From positions 1-62,037 of IMG/VR virus record IMGVR_UViG_3300021475_000012: 62,037 nt of DNA; one strand, written 5' to 3'. Every line of letters starts with the position of its first letter. Position 1 is the stretch's first letter. Below the pieces are notes generated by a model, which saw nothing but the letters and a program-made list of their open reading frames with translations, ran no database searches and was not told the DNA's origin. This stretch comes from a virus. The translations under genes were made by a program, and so were the position numbers. Below are positions 23,115 through 29,457 of this stretch, piece by piece.

Positions 23115-23474
23115 ATGACAACGAACATTAAAGAGCAGGTATTTCCCAAGAGCAGTCTCTTCTCCCCCGGCAACGGGCGCGACTATCTCAAGACCCCCGA
23201 AGGCGAGATCTTCTCCATCAATGGCCTGTACTGCGACAAGGACGGCAACCAGGACCGTTGGGGAAGCTATACCAAAGTCATCGACATCCGCTGGACGGTA
23301 GTCATCTGGCAGGACTGCTATGTGGGCCTGAATCCCGATTACAGCTATAAGACAGAGCGCCGTCTGGTATTCACAGGCGATAACCGGGATGAGGAGATCC
23401 TGGCACGCTACGGCTACCGGATGGAACGTGACGCGGAAGGCTACAAGAACGTATTCCCCCTGGAGGTCAAGTAA
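23115..23474 (+). CDS. Hypothetical protein, 119 residues
   Basis: MTTNIKEQVFPKSSLFSPGN, a Tyr/Trp/Asp-rich beta protein (RWTVVIWQDCYVGLNPDYSY). Start-associated sequence three bases upstream. No family recognised. Confidence 0.6.
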   Translation: MTTNIKEQVFPKSSLFSPGNGRDYLKTPEGEIFSINGLYCDKDGNQDRWGSYTKVIDIRWTVVIWQDCYVGLNPDYSYKTERRLVFTGDNRDEEILARYGYRMERDAEGYKNVFPLEVK

Positions 23475-23477
23475 GTT

Positions 23478-23753
23478 ATGCCGCGCTTTGTGGTGGGGAC
23501 CGGCCAGCGTTGCCCTATGACAGAGCACTTGAAGATCGCCCTGGTAGCCAAGCGCGTGAACTGGCTGGTCTACCTGGGTTACCAGGGCATCCTCATCACC
23601 GATAAGGAAAGCGGTTGGAAGTGCATTGCCAATGGCAAGGTAACCGCAGAGCAGCTAACTAAGGCTCTGCATGCGGATGAGGTAAGCATCGCCCATCTGC
23701 TGAAGCGTAGAGAGTACCAGAAGAAACAATATCGAAAGGACAAAGAACGATGA
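23478..23753 (+). CDS. Hypothetical basic protein, 91 residues
   Basis: MPRFVVGTGQRC ... GYQGILITDKESGWKC and a strongly basic C-terminus (EYQKKQYRKDKER). It has no start-associated sequence of its own, and a start at the later ATG (23517, MTEHLKI) is possible. Its 3' end carries the next gene's start-associated sequence. Confidence 0.52.
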   Translation: MPRFVVGTGQRCPMTEHLKIALVAKRVNWLVYLGYQGILITDKESGWKCIANGKVTAEQLTKALHADEVSIAHLLKRREYQKKQYRKDKER

Positions 23754-24004
23754 TATTCCCCACAATCCACCTGAACGGCACTAATCCCCAGGACCTCCTG
23801 GAAGACCAGCTGCACATGATCGATAAGTTACGGGACGCCATCCGCGCCATGGAGCACAACGGCCCCAATGGCCGGGACTACTATCCCCAGGGCTCCCAGG
23901 CGTTCCAGCATGCCGTGGAGGAGCACGAGCAGCGGCTCCTGGTATTGCGCAACGTCCTGGCTGAGCTAGAGACGATTGCGGAACATGTGGCGAAGCACGT
24001 TTAA
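23750..24004 (+). CDS. Conserved helical phage protein
   Basis: The 84-residue protein has THLNGT-like start (IHLNGTNPQDLLEDQ), AMEHNGPNGRDYYPQG, and a helical end. The NGT...LL...PNGRDYY pattern recurs in many phage proteins of unknown function. Start-associated sequence seven bases upstream, and overlap with the previous stop. Confidence 0.68.
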   Translation: MIFPTIHLNGTNPQDLLEDQLHMIDKLRDAIRAMEHNGPNGRDYYPQGSQAFQHAVEEHEQRLLVLRNVLAELETIAEHVAKHV

Positions 24005-24026
24005 TCGAAAGGACACCATAAGCAAC

Positions 24027-24164
24027 ATGACGCGCAAACAACTGATCGAGGAAGTCCAGAAGCTGCGGAGGAAGGGTGACCCTCTGGTCCCCTTCGATAA
24101 AGCGGAGCTAGAACAACGCCTGAAGGAATACCAGGAGAGGGAGAAAGCTAAGCCACGGGCCTAA
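24027..24164 (+). CDS. Small charged helical protein, 45 residues
   Basis: MTRKQLIEEVQKLRRKGDPL, then coiled-coil-like ELEQRLKEYQEREKAK. Start-associated sequence ten bases upstream. Its stop overlaps the start of the long hairpin at 24161. Confidence 0.6.
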   Translation: MTRKQLIEEVQKLRRKGDPLVPFDKAELEQRLKEYQEREKAKPRA

Positions 24165-24216
24165 GGGCACCCTGGATCGGGCTCCCATGCCGGAGCCCCT
24201 TCCAGGCTATCCTTAG
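24161..24216 (+). promoter_or_regulatory. Long ~56-nt hairpin before the 24236 gene
   Basis: Three stacked stems: CTAAGG/CCTTAG (24161-24166 with 24211-24216), CCTGG/CCAGG (24171-24175 with 24202-24206), and GGGCTCC/GGAGCCC (24179-24185 with 24192-24198). It ends four bases before TATCGAAAGGACAC, matching the design at 20844-20897. Confidence 0.78.
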
Positions 24217-24235
24217 CCTATATCGAAAGGACACT

Positions 24236-24499
24236 ATGACATACAACGTAACGATCACTGATAGCGGTGCCCGCGTGTCGAGCACCATCGAAGCCGCCGA
24301 TATCGAAGCCGCTTGCGAGTTGATGGAGAAGTCCATGAAGGAAGCGGAGCAAGTCACCGCCGGGAATCCTGGTTGTGAGCCGCGCACCGAATGGATTTGC
24401 TTTGTCCTCGCTGGTTACTACGCTGAGTGCAGTCTGCGCTCCGAAGGCGAACAGGACGCCGCTTGCTGGACTAAGGTCACCATCGAGGAGGTCCGGTAA
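24236..24499 (+). CDS. Hypothetical protein, 87 residues
   Basis: MTYNVTITDSGARVSSTIEA, then helical (DIEAACELMEKSMKEAEQ) and a Trp/Cys-containing end. Start-associated sequence one base upstream of the ATG. Stop overlaps the next start. Possibly a distant paralogue of the 20920 protein. Confidence 0.62.
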   Translation: MTYNVTITDSGARVSSTIEAADIEAACELMEKSMKEAEQVTAGNPGCEPRTEWICFVLAGYYAECSLRSEGEQDAACWTKVTIEEVR

Positions 24500-25011
24500 T
24501 GGGCACTGACGTCACCATGCGTTGCCGCCATTGCGGCTCGACTCGCAAGGAACATACCAAGCACAAGCCTTACCTCTGCCCCACGCGCCTCAGGGACACC
24601 TCCTGGGAGCCGTGGAGCGCCGAAGGATACGAAGCCGCTGTAGAGGCTGGCAAGACCGCTGTGAACCCTGCTAAAGCCGCCCCGGAAATGGAGGATGGTA
24701 TCGTTCTGGAGCCTGATTACCACTTCCTGTTCCGGCGCTTCCTGGAGGACGCCAAGAACGCCGGGGCCAGCCTCGATCTGGACCTCGCCGCCGCCCATTC
24801 CGATGGACGTCAGAGCGTCGATGAACACCTGGGCAACCATGCCAAGGTGCTGCGCGTGGTACAGGGCCTGATCGCGCCCTTGACTATCTGCCTGCAATCA
24901 GCCACTAGCGCAAGCGAGGTCCAGCAGCTGCGCGAAGTGATGGCGAAGACCCTGGAGAAACTGGATCAGGACGCGACTAAGACTGAAGCCCGCTTCTGGA
25001 GGGATATCTAA
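24499..25011 (+). CDS. Zinc-finger-containing hypothetical protein
   Basis: The 170-residue protein starts with CRHCGSTRKEHTKHKPYLC (residues 9-27), a likely zinc knuckle. A helical C-terminal domain follows (EVQQLREVMAKTLEKLDQD). Both ends overlap neighbours by a TAATG-type junction. Function unknown. Confidence 0.6.
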   Translation: MGTDVTMRCRHCGSTRKEHTKHKPYLCPTRLRDTSWEPWSAEGYEAAVEAGKTAVNPAKAAPEMEDGIVLEPDYHFLFRRFLEDAKNAGASLDLDLAAAHSDGRQSVDEHLGNHAKVLRVVQGLIAPLTICLQSATSASEVQQLREVMAKTLEKLDQDATKTEARFWRDI

Positions 25012-25271
25012 TGGCCGGTTCGAAGGTACAAACTCGCGCTATTACGCTTACCCCAGGTTCCCCGGATGAACCTATCCGGCAGGTCCTGGCCATCCGCTCA
25101 AAAATCGGATATGCATGTACCATCCTGGAGGACAACTGCCCCACGTATGCCTTTAAAACTGGCCGTATGGGGCTGTTGAGCCTTGTGCGCTACCTGATCG
25201 AGGTGCTTAAACCAACTGCCGATGAGCGTGCATTCATCGAAAAGGGCTATATGCAGAAGGAGGGTCAGTAG
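25011..25271 (+). CDS. Hypothetical protein, 86 residues
   Basis: MAGSKVQTRAITLTPGSPDE. It shares its first five codons nearly base for base with the next gene (25273), suggesting a duplicated or recombined 5' end. Small alpha/beta protein, unknown function. Confidence 0.56.
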   Translation: MAGSKVQTRAITLTPGSPDEPIRQVLAIRSKIGYACTILEDNCPTYAFKTGRMGLLSLVRYLIEVLKPTADERAFIEKGYMQKEGQ

Positions 25272-25272
25272 G

Positions 25273-25479
25273 ATGGCCGGTTCGAAGACGCGCAGTATCC
25301 GCATTGTCGCCGCTGTAGCGTGTCCTGAGTGTGGTGCCCTGGCGGGGGAGCCCTGCAAGAACCGGGAGCCCCATCGCGCCAACCTGGGGCCGGAAGACCG
25401 CCGGGGGGTGCCTATCCGGCCCCACAACCTGCGGCGGATGGCCTGGATCGAATGGAAGCAGCAGAACGGAATCATCTAA
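25273..25479 (+). CDS. Small zinc-finger protein
   Basis: The 68-residue protein has VACPECGALAGEPCKN followed by PHRANL, matching the short CPxCGAxxGxPC zinc motif found in many phage and actinobacterial proteins. It starts MAGSK like its upstream neighbour. The ATG at 25273 is preferred over an upstream in-frame start inside the previous gene. Confidence 0.66.
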   Translation: MAGSKTRSIRIVAAVACPECGALAGEPCKNREPHRANLGPEDRRGVPIRPHNLRRMAWIEWKQQNGII

Positions 25480-25502
25480 CTAGAATAGAGAGAAGAGGAC
25501 TT

Positions 25503-26555
25503 ATGACTAAACAAACCAGCACTACCCAGAACCAGCTGGTCCCCATGCCGGGACTGCCCAAGAGCGTAAGCGCAGCCGATGCCCTGGTGGAGATGGCCTT
25601 AGCTACTTGCACCAGCGACAACACCCGCCGCGTTTACCGGCTGCGGCTCCGCTACTATCTCGCTTCCCAATTACCCTTCAACCGGGAAGGGGTCGCTGCG
25701 CACTTGGCGCAGCTGCGCCAGGAGGGAAAGGGCGAGTGCGTCACCATGCTGGCCATGGCGGCGATCAAGAAACTCGCCAAGGAAGCTGAGATCCGCCACC
25801 TGATCTCCTATGACGAGTACCGCCAGATCACCGACTTATCCGGCGGCAAGGTGCAACGCCAGAAGACGGGCATGTGGCTCACCGTTAGCGAAGTCGAAGA
25901 CCTCCTGGCCCTGCCTGACCGCACGACTTACTACGGCAAGCGCGATGCCGCCATCCTCTGCGCCCTGGTGGGCACCGGCCTGCGCCGGGATGAGCTACTT
26001 CACCTGAACTGGGACCAGTACCAGTCCCGCGAGGGCCGGATGTGCCTTGTGAACGTGAAGGGCAAGGGAGGGAAGCTGCGCACTGTGCCCGTGCCCCTCT
26101 GGGCCCAGCCGGATATCGACGTCTGGCAAGTCACCATCCAGACCCAGGAGCCGCCCCCGGCTCCCGGCGCTCTGGAAGCCGCCAATCTCATCAGGCGGGA
26201 GCGGCACCCCTTGAACTCCAAACGCTTCTGCGGGCGCTTGGGCTCGACGCGCCTCGCGGAGATCGTCATCGGCTACGGCCAGCGGATCGGCATCGACCTC
26301 CGGCCCCATGACCTCAGGCGCACCCTGGCGAAGATGATGCACCGTGCCGGTGCCGGGATCGAGCAGATTCAGTTCACCCTGGGGCACCAGCACATGCAAA
26401 CCACCACCATCTACCTGGGCTCCCTGCTCGAAATCGCCCCCGGCCAAGCAGGCGTGGACAAGGTCCAGATCGCCATCAACCGCAAGCTGCGCACCAAGGT
26501 AGTCGAGATGGACCGGCTGGACTCCCACCTCGCCGCCGCCGGGGGGAAGGCATGA
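25503..26555 (+). CDS. Second tyrosine recombinase (XerC/D-like)
   Basis: A 350-residue protein. N-terminal SAM-like core-binding domain (~25-110), then the catalytic domain with R161 (GTGLRRDEL), a Lys in VKGKGGKLRTVPV, H269xxR272 (PHDLRRTL), H295 (LGHQHMQTT), and Tyr304 (TIYLG). All six expected catalytic residues are present, and the helix-rich, linker-free form is closer to Xer proteins than to the 6361 integrase. It lies in the early operon, far from the attP repeats. Roles could be multimer resolution, DNA inversion, or an alternative integration site. Confidence 0.88.
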   Translation: MTKQTSTTQNQLVPMPGLPKSVSAADALVEMALATCTSDNTRRVYRLRLRYYLASQLPFNREGVAAHLAQLRQEGKGECVTMLAMAAIKKLAKEAEIRHLISYDEYRQITDLSGGKVQRQKTGMWLTVSEVEDLLALPDRTTYYGKRDAAILCALVGTGLRRDELLHLNWDQYQSREGRMCLVNVKGKGGKLRTVPVPLWAQPDIDVWQVTIQTQEPPPAPGALEAANLIRRERHPLNSKRFCGRLGSTRLAEIVIGYGQRIGIDLRPHDLRRTLAKMMHRAGAGIEQIQFTLGHQHMQTTTIYLGSLLEIAPGQAGVDKVQIAINRKLRTKVVEMDRLDSHLAAAGGKA

Positions 26556-26875
26556 CCTACTGGGATGCCCCCGGATTGAGCCAGGAAGCCCCAGGAGCTT
26601 CTCCCAGGGCCCCATTGGCCGGTAAGACACCCCCCAGGCGTTGCCAGGGCTGGAACGTCTTCAGCCGCGACTCCCTGCGCCCCCGCATGGCCTGCCGGTG
26701 CTGGGCCCGTCCCGGCTCCCCCTTTTGCCGCTACCACCAGCCCCCCGCGAGTGCGCAAGAGCCCCTCCGGGAGAGCGAGTACCCGCAAAGTGAGGCGGCT
26801 CCGCAGGAGCCGCCGGTACGCGGGGACGAGCGGGTGAGGGGGAGAGAAGCGGAAGGAGAACAGGGATGCCGGTGA
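26552..26875 (+). CDS. Cys-containing hypothetical protein with a Glu/Arg-rich tail
   Basis: This 107-residue protein has RCQGWNVFSRDSLRPRMACR, then CWARPGSPFCRYHQ, Cys and His spaced like the small zinc motif of phage proteins (C..C......C..H). A long low-complexity tail follows. Starts at an ATGA overlap with the recombinase. Confidence 0.5.
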   Translation: MTYWDAPGLSQEAPGASPRAPLAGKTPPRRCQGWNVFSRDSLRPRMACRCWARPGSPFCRYHQPPASAQEPLRESEYPQSEAAPQEPPVRGDERVRGREAEGEQGCR

Positions 26876-27039
26876 AACAGCTGAAGTGGTGGGAAGGGGA
26901 GTTCCTCAGAGCCTGCGGTCTAGCCTGCTTGTATGGAGTGGAACTGAGTGTAGACCAGTTCTGTGCCAGCAGGGGCCTGGAGCCGGAAGATAGGGATCTC
27001 CTCTTGCCCTACCTGCGGAAACACTGTATAGCTGAGTAA
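26866..27039 (+). CDS. Hypothetical protein, 57 residues
   Basis: MPVKQLKWWEGEFLRACGLA, a compact helical protein with three Cys in the first half. Strong ribosome site (GGAAGGAG). Last gene before the terminator at 27055. Confidence 0.6.
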   Translation: MPVKQLKWWEGEFLRACGLACLYGVELSVDQFCASRGLEPEDRDLLLPYLRKHCIAE

Positions 27040-27054
27040 CCTCGCAAACCCTAT

Positions 27055-27094
27055 GGGGGCAGAGCCAGTGATGCGGCTCCTGCCCCCTTTTTTT
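27055..27094 (+). terminator. Intrinsic terminator of the early operon
   Basis: GGGGGCAGAGCC, an 8-nt loop, GGCTCCTGCCCCC (one bulged base), then seven T. A textbook rho-independent terminator 16 bp after the last early gene. Confidence 0.93.
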
Positions 27095-27482
27095 GTATCT
27101 ACCAACACAACTCTGGAAACCCGCTTTTCCCTTCATTTCTCTCTAGTGAAAACCTATACATATCATGGGGGTAGTCAGCTACCCTACTTTGCGGGTATCC
27201 GGCCACATAGCCCTATTTCCCGCTATCGCCGGAGCCCCAATAACAACGGGGTCCGCGAGGACATAAGTAGGCCGTGAGCGGCGGCTCGAAAGAGCCGCCC
27301 GAAAGGACTACCTTATGTCTTCTTTCTTTATTTAGCCTCTCTTTTTAACAGGAAATTTCGGTCTTTATTCTGGTTTCTTACAATGGTATATGGCTGGCGC
27401 TATTAATGTACTAGCGGAATGCACTTGTTATTAATGGTTCCCTCTATTGACAAACTTATTCCCATGAAATAGCGTTACTGCC
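27095..27482 (+). ncRNA. Gene-free structured region (possible ncRNA or cis-regulatory RNA)
   Basis: Downstream of the terminator, 388 bp with no gene hold nested structures. There is a GGGTAG/CTACCC hairpin (27169-27184). GCGGG/CCCGC (27191, 27219) and CCGGC/GCCGG (27199, 27228) cross and could form a pseudoknot. A stem GGA-CCCC/GGGGTCC follows (27231-27254). Last is an outer stem GACATAAG/CTTATGTC (27260, 27312) enclosing GGCGGCTC-GAAA-GAGCCGCC (27280-27299). The outer stem buries an ATG (27315) behind a weak start-associated sequence, opening only a 6-codon ORF. After 27336 it is AT-rich promoter sequence. No known RNA family was recognised. Confidence 0.5.
27447..27475 (+). promoter_or_regulatory. 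Promoter with consensus -35 before the RHH regulator
   Basis: TTGACA (27447-27452), a 17-bp spacer, and a weak -10 TAGCGT (27470-27475). The predicted transcript would start at or beside the ATG at 27483, i.e. leaderless, as for some phage repressor genes. Confidence 0.45.
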
Positions 27483-27887
27483 ATGAAGCAACTGCGCAAC
27501 GACTACCGCTGGGGCAACCTCCGGCTGATCAGCGGGTATCAGACTCCCAGTTACGCCGAAGGGCCGAAGGGGCGCTATGTGGCCGATACCCACGGCGGGC
27601 CGTACATGTGGCGGCTCCGCTGCGACTGCGGCTACGAGTGGGAGATCCCGGAGAACGAGTTCCCCGGCAGGAGGGCCCTCCGCAGCTGTGGGCGCAAGGA
27701 ATGCACCGTGACCGCCAAGCCCCCGCGCAAGGTCCGGGTGGTGAAGACCACCCTCTCCCTTTCTCTCGCGGTAGATACCATCAACGGCATCCGCCAATAC
27801 CAGACGGCTAAGAACCTGAGCCTCTCCAGTGCCGCCAACATCCTGCTCGACAAGGGACTGGCCAGCGTCCTGATCGAGGACGACTGA
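27483..27887 (+). CDS. Zinc-ribbon plus ribbon-helix-helix regulator
   Basis: A 134-residue protein. N-terminal WRLRCDCGYEW ... RSCGRKECT is a Cys-rich module of the type seen beside HNH and AP2 phage proteins. The C-terminal half (TTLSLSLAVDTINGIRQYQT then AKNLSLSSAANILLDKGL) looks like a ribbon-helix-helix DNA-binding dimer. Position beside operator-like palindromes and the XRE gene makes it a candidate lysogeny or early regulator. No ribosome site, and a promoter suggests leaderless translation. Confidence 0.66.
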   Translation: MKQLRNDYRWGNLRLISGYQTPSYAEGPKGRYVADTHGGPYMWRLRCDCGYEWEIPENEFPGRRALRSCGRKECTVTAKPPRKVRVVKTTLSLSLAVDTINGIRQYQTAKNLSLSSAANILLDKGLASVLIEDD

Positions 27888-27908
27888 GCGCCCCTGGCGG
27901 CGAATCCC

Positions 27909-27932
27909 TGATGATAATGCCGCTTGTCATCA
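27909..27932. promoter_or_regulatory. Imperfect GATGATAATG inverted repeat
   Basis: TGATGATAATG, 3 bp, CTTGTCATCA. Second copy of the 19148 site, 32 bp upstream of a TATAAT (27965-27970) and 108 bp upstream of the XRE gene. Confidence 0.5.
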
Positions 27933-27964
27933 AGACCCAAAGTTAGGTGCTTTGTTTCACAGTT

Positions 27965-27970
27965 TATAAT
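27965..27970 (+). promoter_or_regulatory. Consensus -10 element for the XRE gene
   Basis: A perfect TATAAT 70 bp upstream of the XRE-family start, without a good -35. With the inverted repeat just upstream it may be an activated or repressed promoter. Confidence 0.35.
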
Positions 27971-28040
27971 TGTTCTTGCCTCCATCACGATAACTCTGAT
28001 ATCCTTCCGGGCAAATCCAACTCCCCAGGCTGGACCGGCT

Positions 28041-28406
28041 ATGCGTACTGTTCCTTTACCGGATCGCCCCTGGGGGCAGATGGAAGTCGCACCTGGAAGG
28101 TTTGCGCCCCAACGGACCAACGGGAAGCGCCTTGCAGGTTGGGAGGACCTGAACGTGACGCTCTTAGCGAACGAGATCGGAGTTTCCTTCCGGTACCTGC
28201 TAGGCGTCCTGCAAGGGCAGAGAAACTGCACCTTGGCTCTCCTCCAGCGAACCGCCCAGGCGCTAGGCGTCAGCCTTGTCGAGCTTATTACCCGGATCGA
28301 GCGTGCCTACCATCTGCGGGCCGCAGCCGTTCCCAAGAGTAAGAGCGAGATCCGGCGGCACCAAAGTGAGCGCAGGGCTTTGCAGTGGAACCGGCGCAGC
28401 ACGTAA
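28041..28406 (+). CDS. XRE/Cro-CI family helix-turn-helix regulator
   Basis: The 121-residue protein starts MRTVPLPDRPW. The central DLNVTLLANEIGVSFRYLLG followed by VLQGQRNCTLALLQRTAQAL and GVSLVELI is a five-helix XRE domain. Basic N- and C-termini flank it. No C-terminal LexA-type cleavage domain, so it is a short repressor or Cro-like protein. The inverted repeats at 27909 and 19148 are its most plausible operators. Start chosen as the first ATG after the TATAAT. Confidence 0.72.
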   Translation: MRTVPLPDRPWGQMEVAPGRFAPQRTNGKRLAGWEDLNVTLLANEIGVSFRYLLGVLQGQRNCTLALLQRTAQALGVSLVELITRIERAYHLRAAAVPKSKSEIRRHQSERRALQWNRRST

Positions 28407-28412
28407 CCCGCT

Positions 28413-29423
28413 ATGCCAGAAAGCCAGCTATGCACGATGTTAAAACGATCTCGCGAGGATGAGCACGATCCAGACAAGCTGTACTTACTCCCCAATGAGT
28501 TCCGCATCGATAAGTTATGCAACGTAAGACCCTTCACCAGTCAACTCTCCGAAAGCGAGGATGAGGCGCTGATCAACCTCGCCCGCAGCATCGAGGAGAT
28601 CGGGCAAGTCGATGACGTGGTCATCACTGAAGGCCACATCATCATCAGCGGCCATCGGCGCGTCAAGGCATTCATCATCATCAACGAGAGGCGCAGCAAG
28701 AATTGCCGCCCCTTACTGCGTGTGCGGTGCCGCATCGACCGTGATCCCGGCGATCTCCGGCGCAAGGCCATCCAGGCTAACTTACAGCGCGATAACCTCA
28801 CCTTGATGGACCAGCTGTACATCATTCTCGACATGCGGCGGAAGCACCCGGAATGGCGCAACGTGGAGCCCATAGCCGATTACCTGGGGATCAGCGTGAG
28901 CAGCGTGCTGAATATCCTGAAGCTCAACAGCGCCTCGCTTCCCCTGCAGCATCAGATCCACGATGGCACCATCAGTTACTCCACCGCGCTTACCGTCATC
29001 CAGGAGACCGAAGACCCCAACCTGCAAGCCGAAATCATCAACAAGGCCAGGACCGCGCAGCTGGAGACCAACACCGAAAAGACCATCGCCCAGGCCGATG
29101 CCAAGAAGATCAGCAGGCGCAAAGCCATGCGCAAGCTGATCCACATGAAAGACGGGCTGAAGATAGAATCTCCGGCGGTCAAGCAGGTAATCCGCGAGAT
29201 GCATCTGGCGGATCGCAATGGTGACTTACAGCCTAAGACTTCGCCGCATACCAAGCGGGAGCGGGCGGAACTCCTGGAGGATCTCGCCACCCTGATCAAG
29301 AGCACCCTCCACCCGCCCCATAAGCACTTCCTCGATCACTTTGTCAATATTCATGCGGCTGGCGGCGGCACGGTGGAGGAGCTTCGCAAGCTCTGGCTGG
29401 TGGCCATCGGGCTTGTGAGCTAG
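28413..29423 (+). CDS. ParB-like protein
   Basis: A 336-residue protein. The ParB N-terminal fold is indicated by EEIGQVDDVVITEGHIIISG followed by HRRVKAF (GHRR, residues 80-83, the CTP-binding C-motif region), and NLQRDNLTLMDQ. A HTH follows at about 150-170 (VEPIADYLGISVSSVLNILK). ParB proteins spread on DNA as CTP clamps to segregate replicons or regulate genes. No ParA-type ATPase is adjacent. The next gene is a different P-loop ATPase. This might support plasmid-like maintenance or act as a transcription/replication regulator. Confidence 0.82.
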   Translation: MPESQLCTMLKRSREDEHDPDKLYLLPNEFRIDKLCNVRPFTSQLSESEDEALINLARSIEEIGQVDDVVITEGHIIISGHRRVKAFIIINERRSKNCRPLLRVRCRIDRDPGDLRRKAIQANLQRDNLTLMDQLYIILDMRRKHPEWRNVEPIADYLGISVSSVLNILKLNSASLPLQHQIHDGTISYSTALTVIQETEDPNLQAEIINKARTAQLETNTEKTIAQADAKKISRRKAMRKLIHMKDGLKIESPAVKQVIREMHLADRNGDLQPKTSPHTKRERAELLEDLATLIKSTLHPPHKHFLDHFVNIHAAGGGTVEELRKLWLVAIGLVS

Positions 29424-29457
29424 TCATACCGGCAGGGGCGGTCATACACTGGTGAGC

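Larger units (their letters stand above)
19536..24234 (+). repeat. Family of ten start-associated sequences (consensus TATCGAAAGGACAC)
   Basis: Ten copies of (T/A)ATCGA(c/a)AAGGACAC lie directly before start codons: 19536-19545 (partial), 20372-20387, 20781-20796, 20904-20917, 21226-21240, 21509-21523, 23097-23111, 23729-23742, 24001-24016 and 24221-24234. The AAAGGA core is a Shine-Dalgarno, but conservation extends well beyond it on both sides. A weaker copy (CGAAAGGAC) is at 27300. Comparable short start-associated sequences are known from cluster K mycobacteriophages. They are not expected in other gene blocks of this genome and are not seen there. Confidence 0.85.

Noticed and set aside
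27954-27970. Possible parS site (TGTTTCAC) upstream of the ParB-like gene
   Set aside because: Only the left half matches the bacterial parS; the right half does not.
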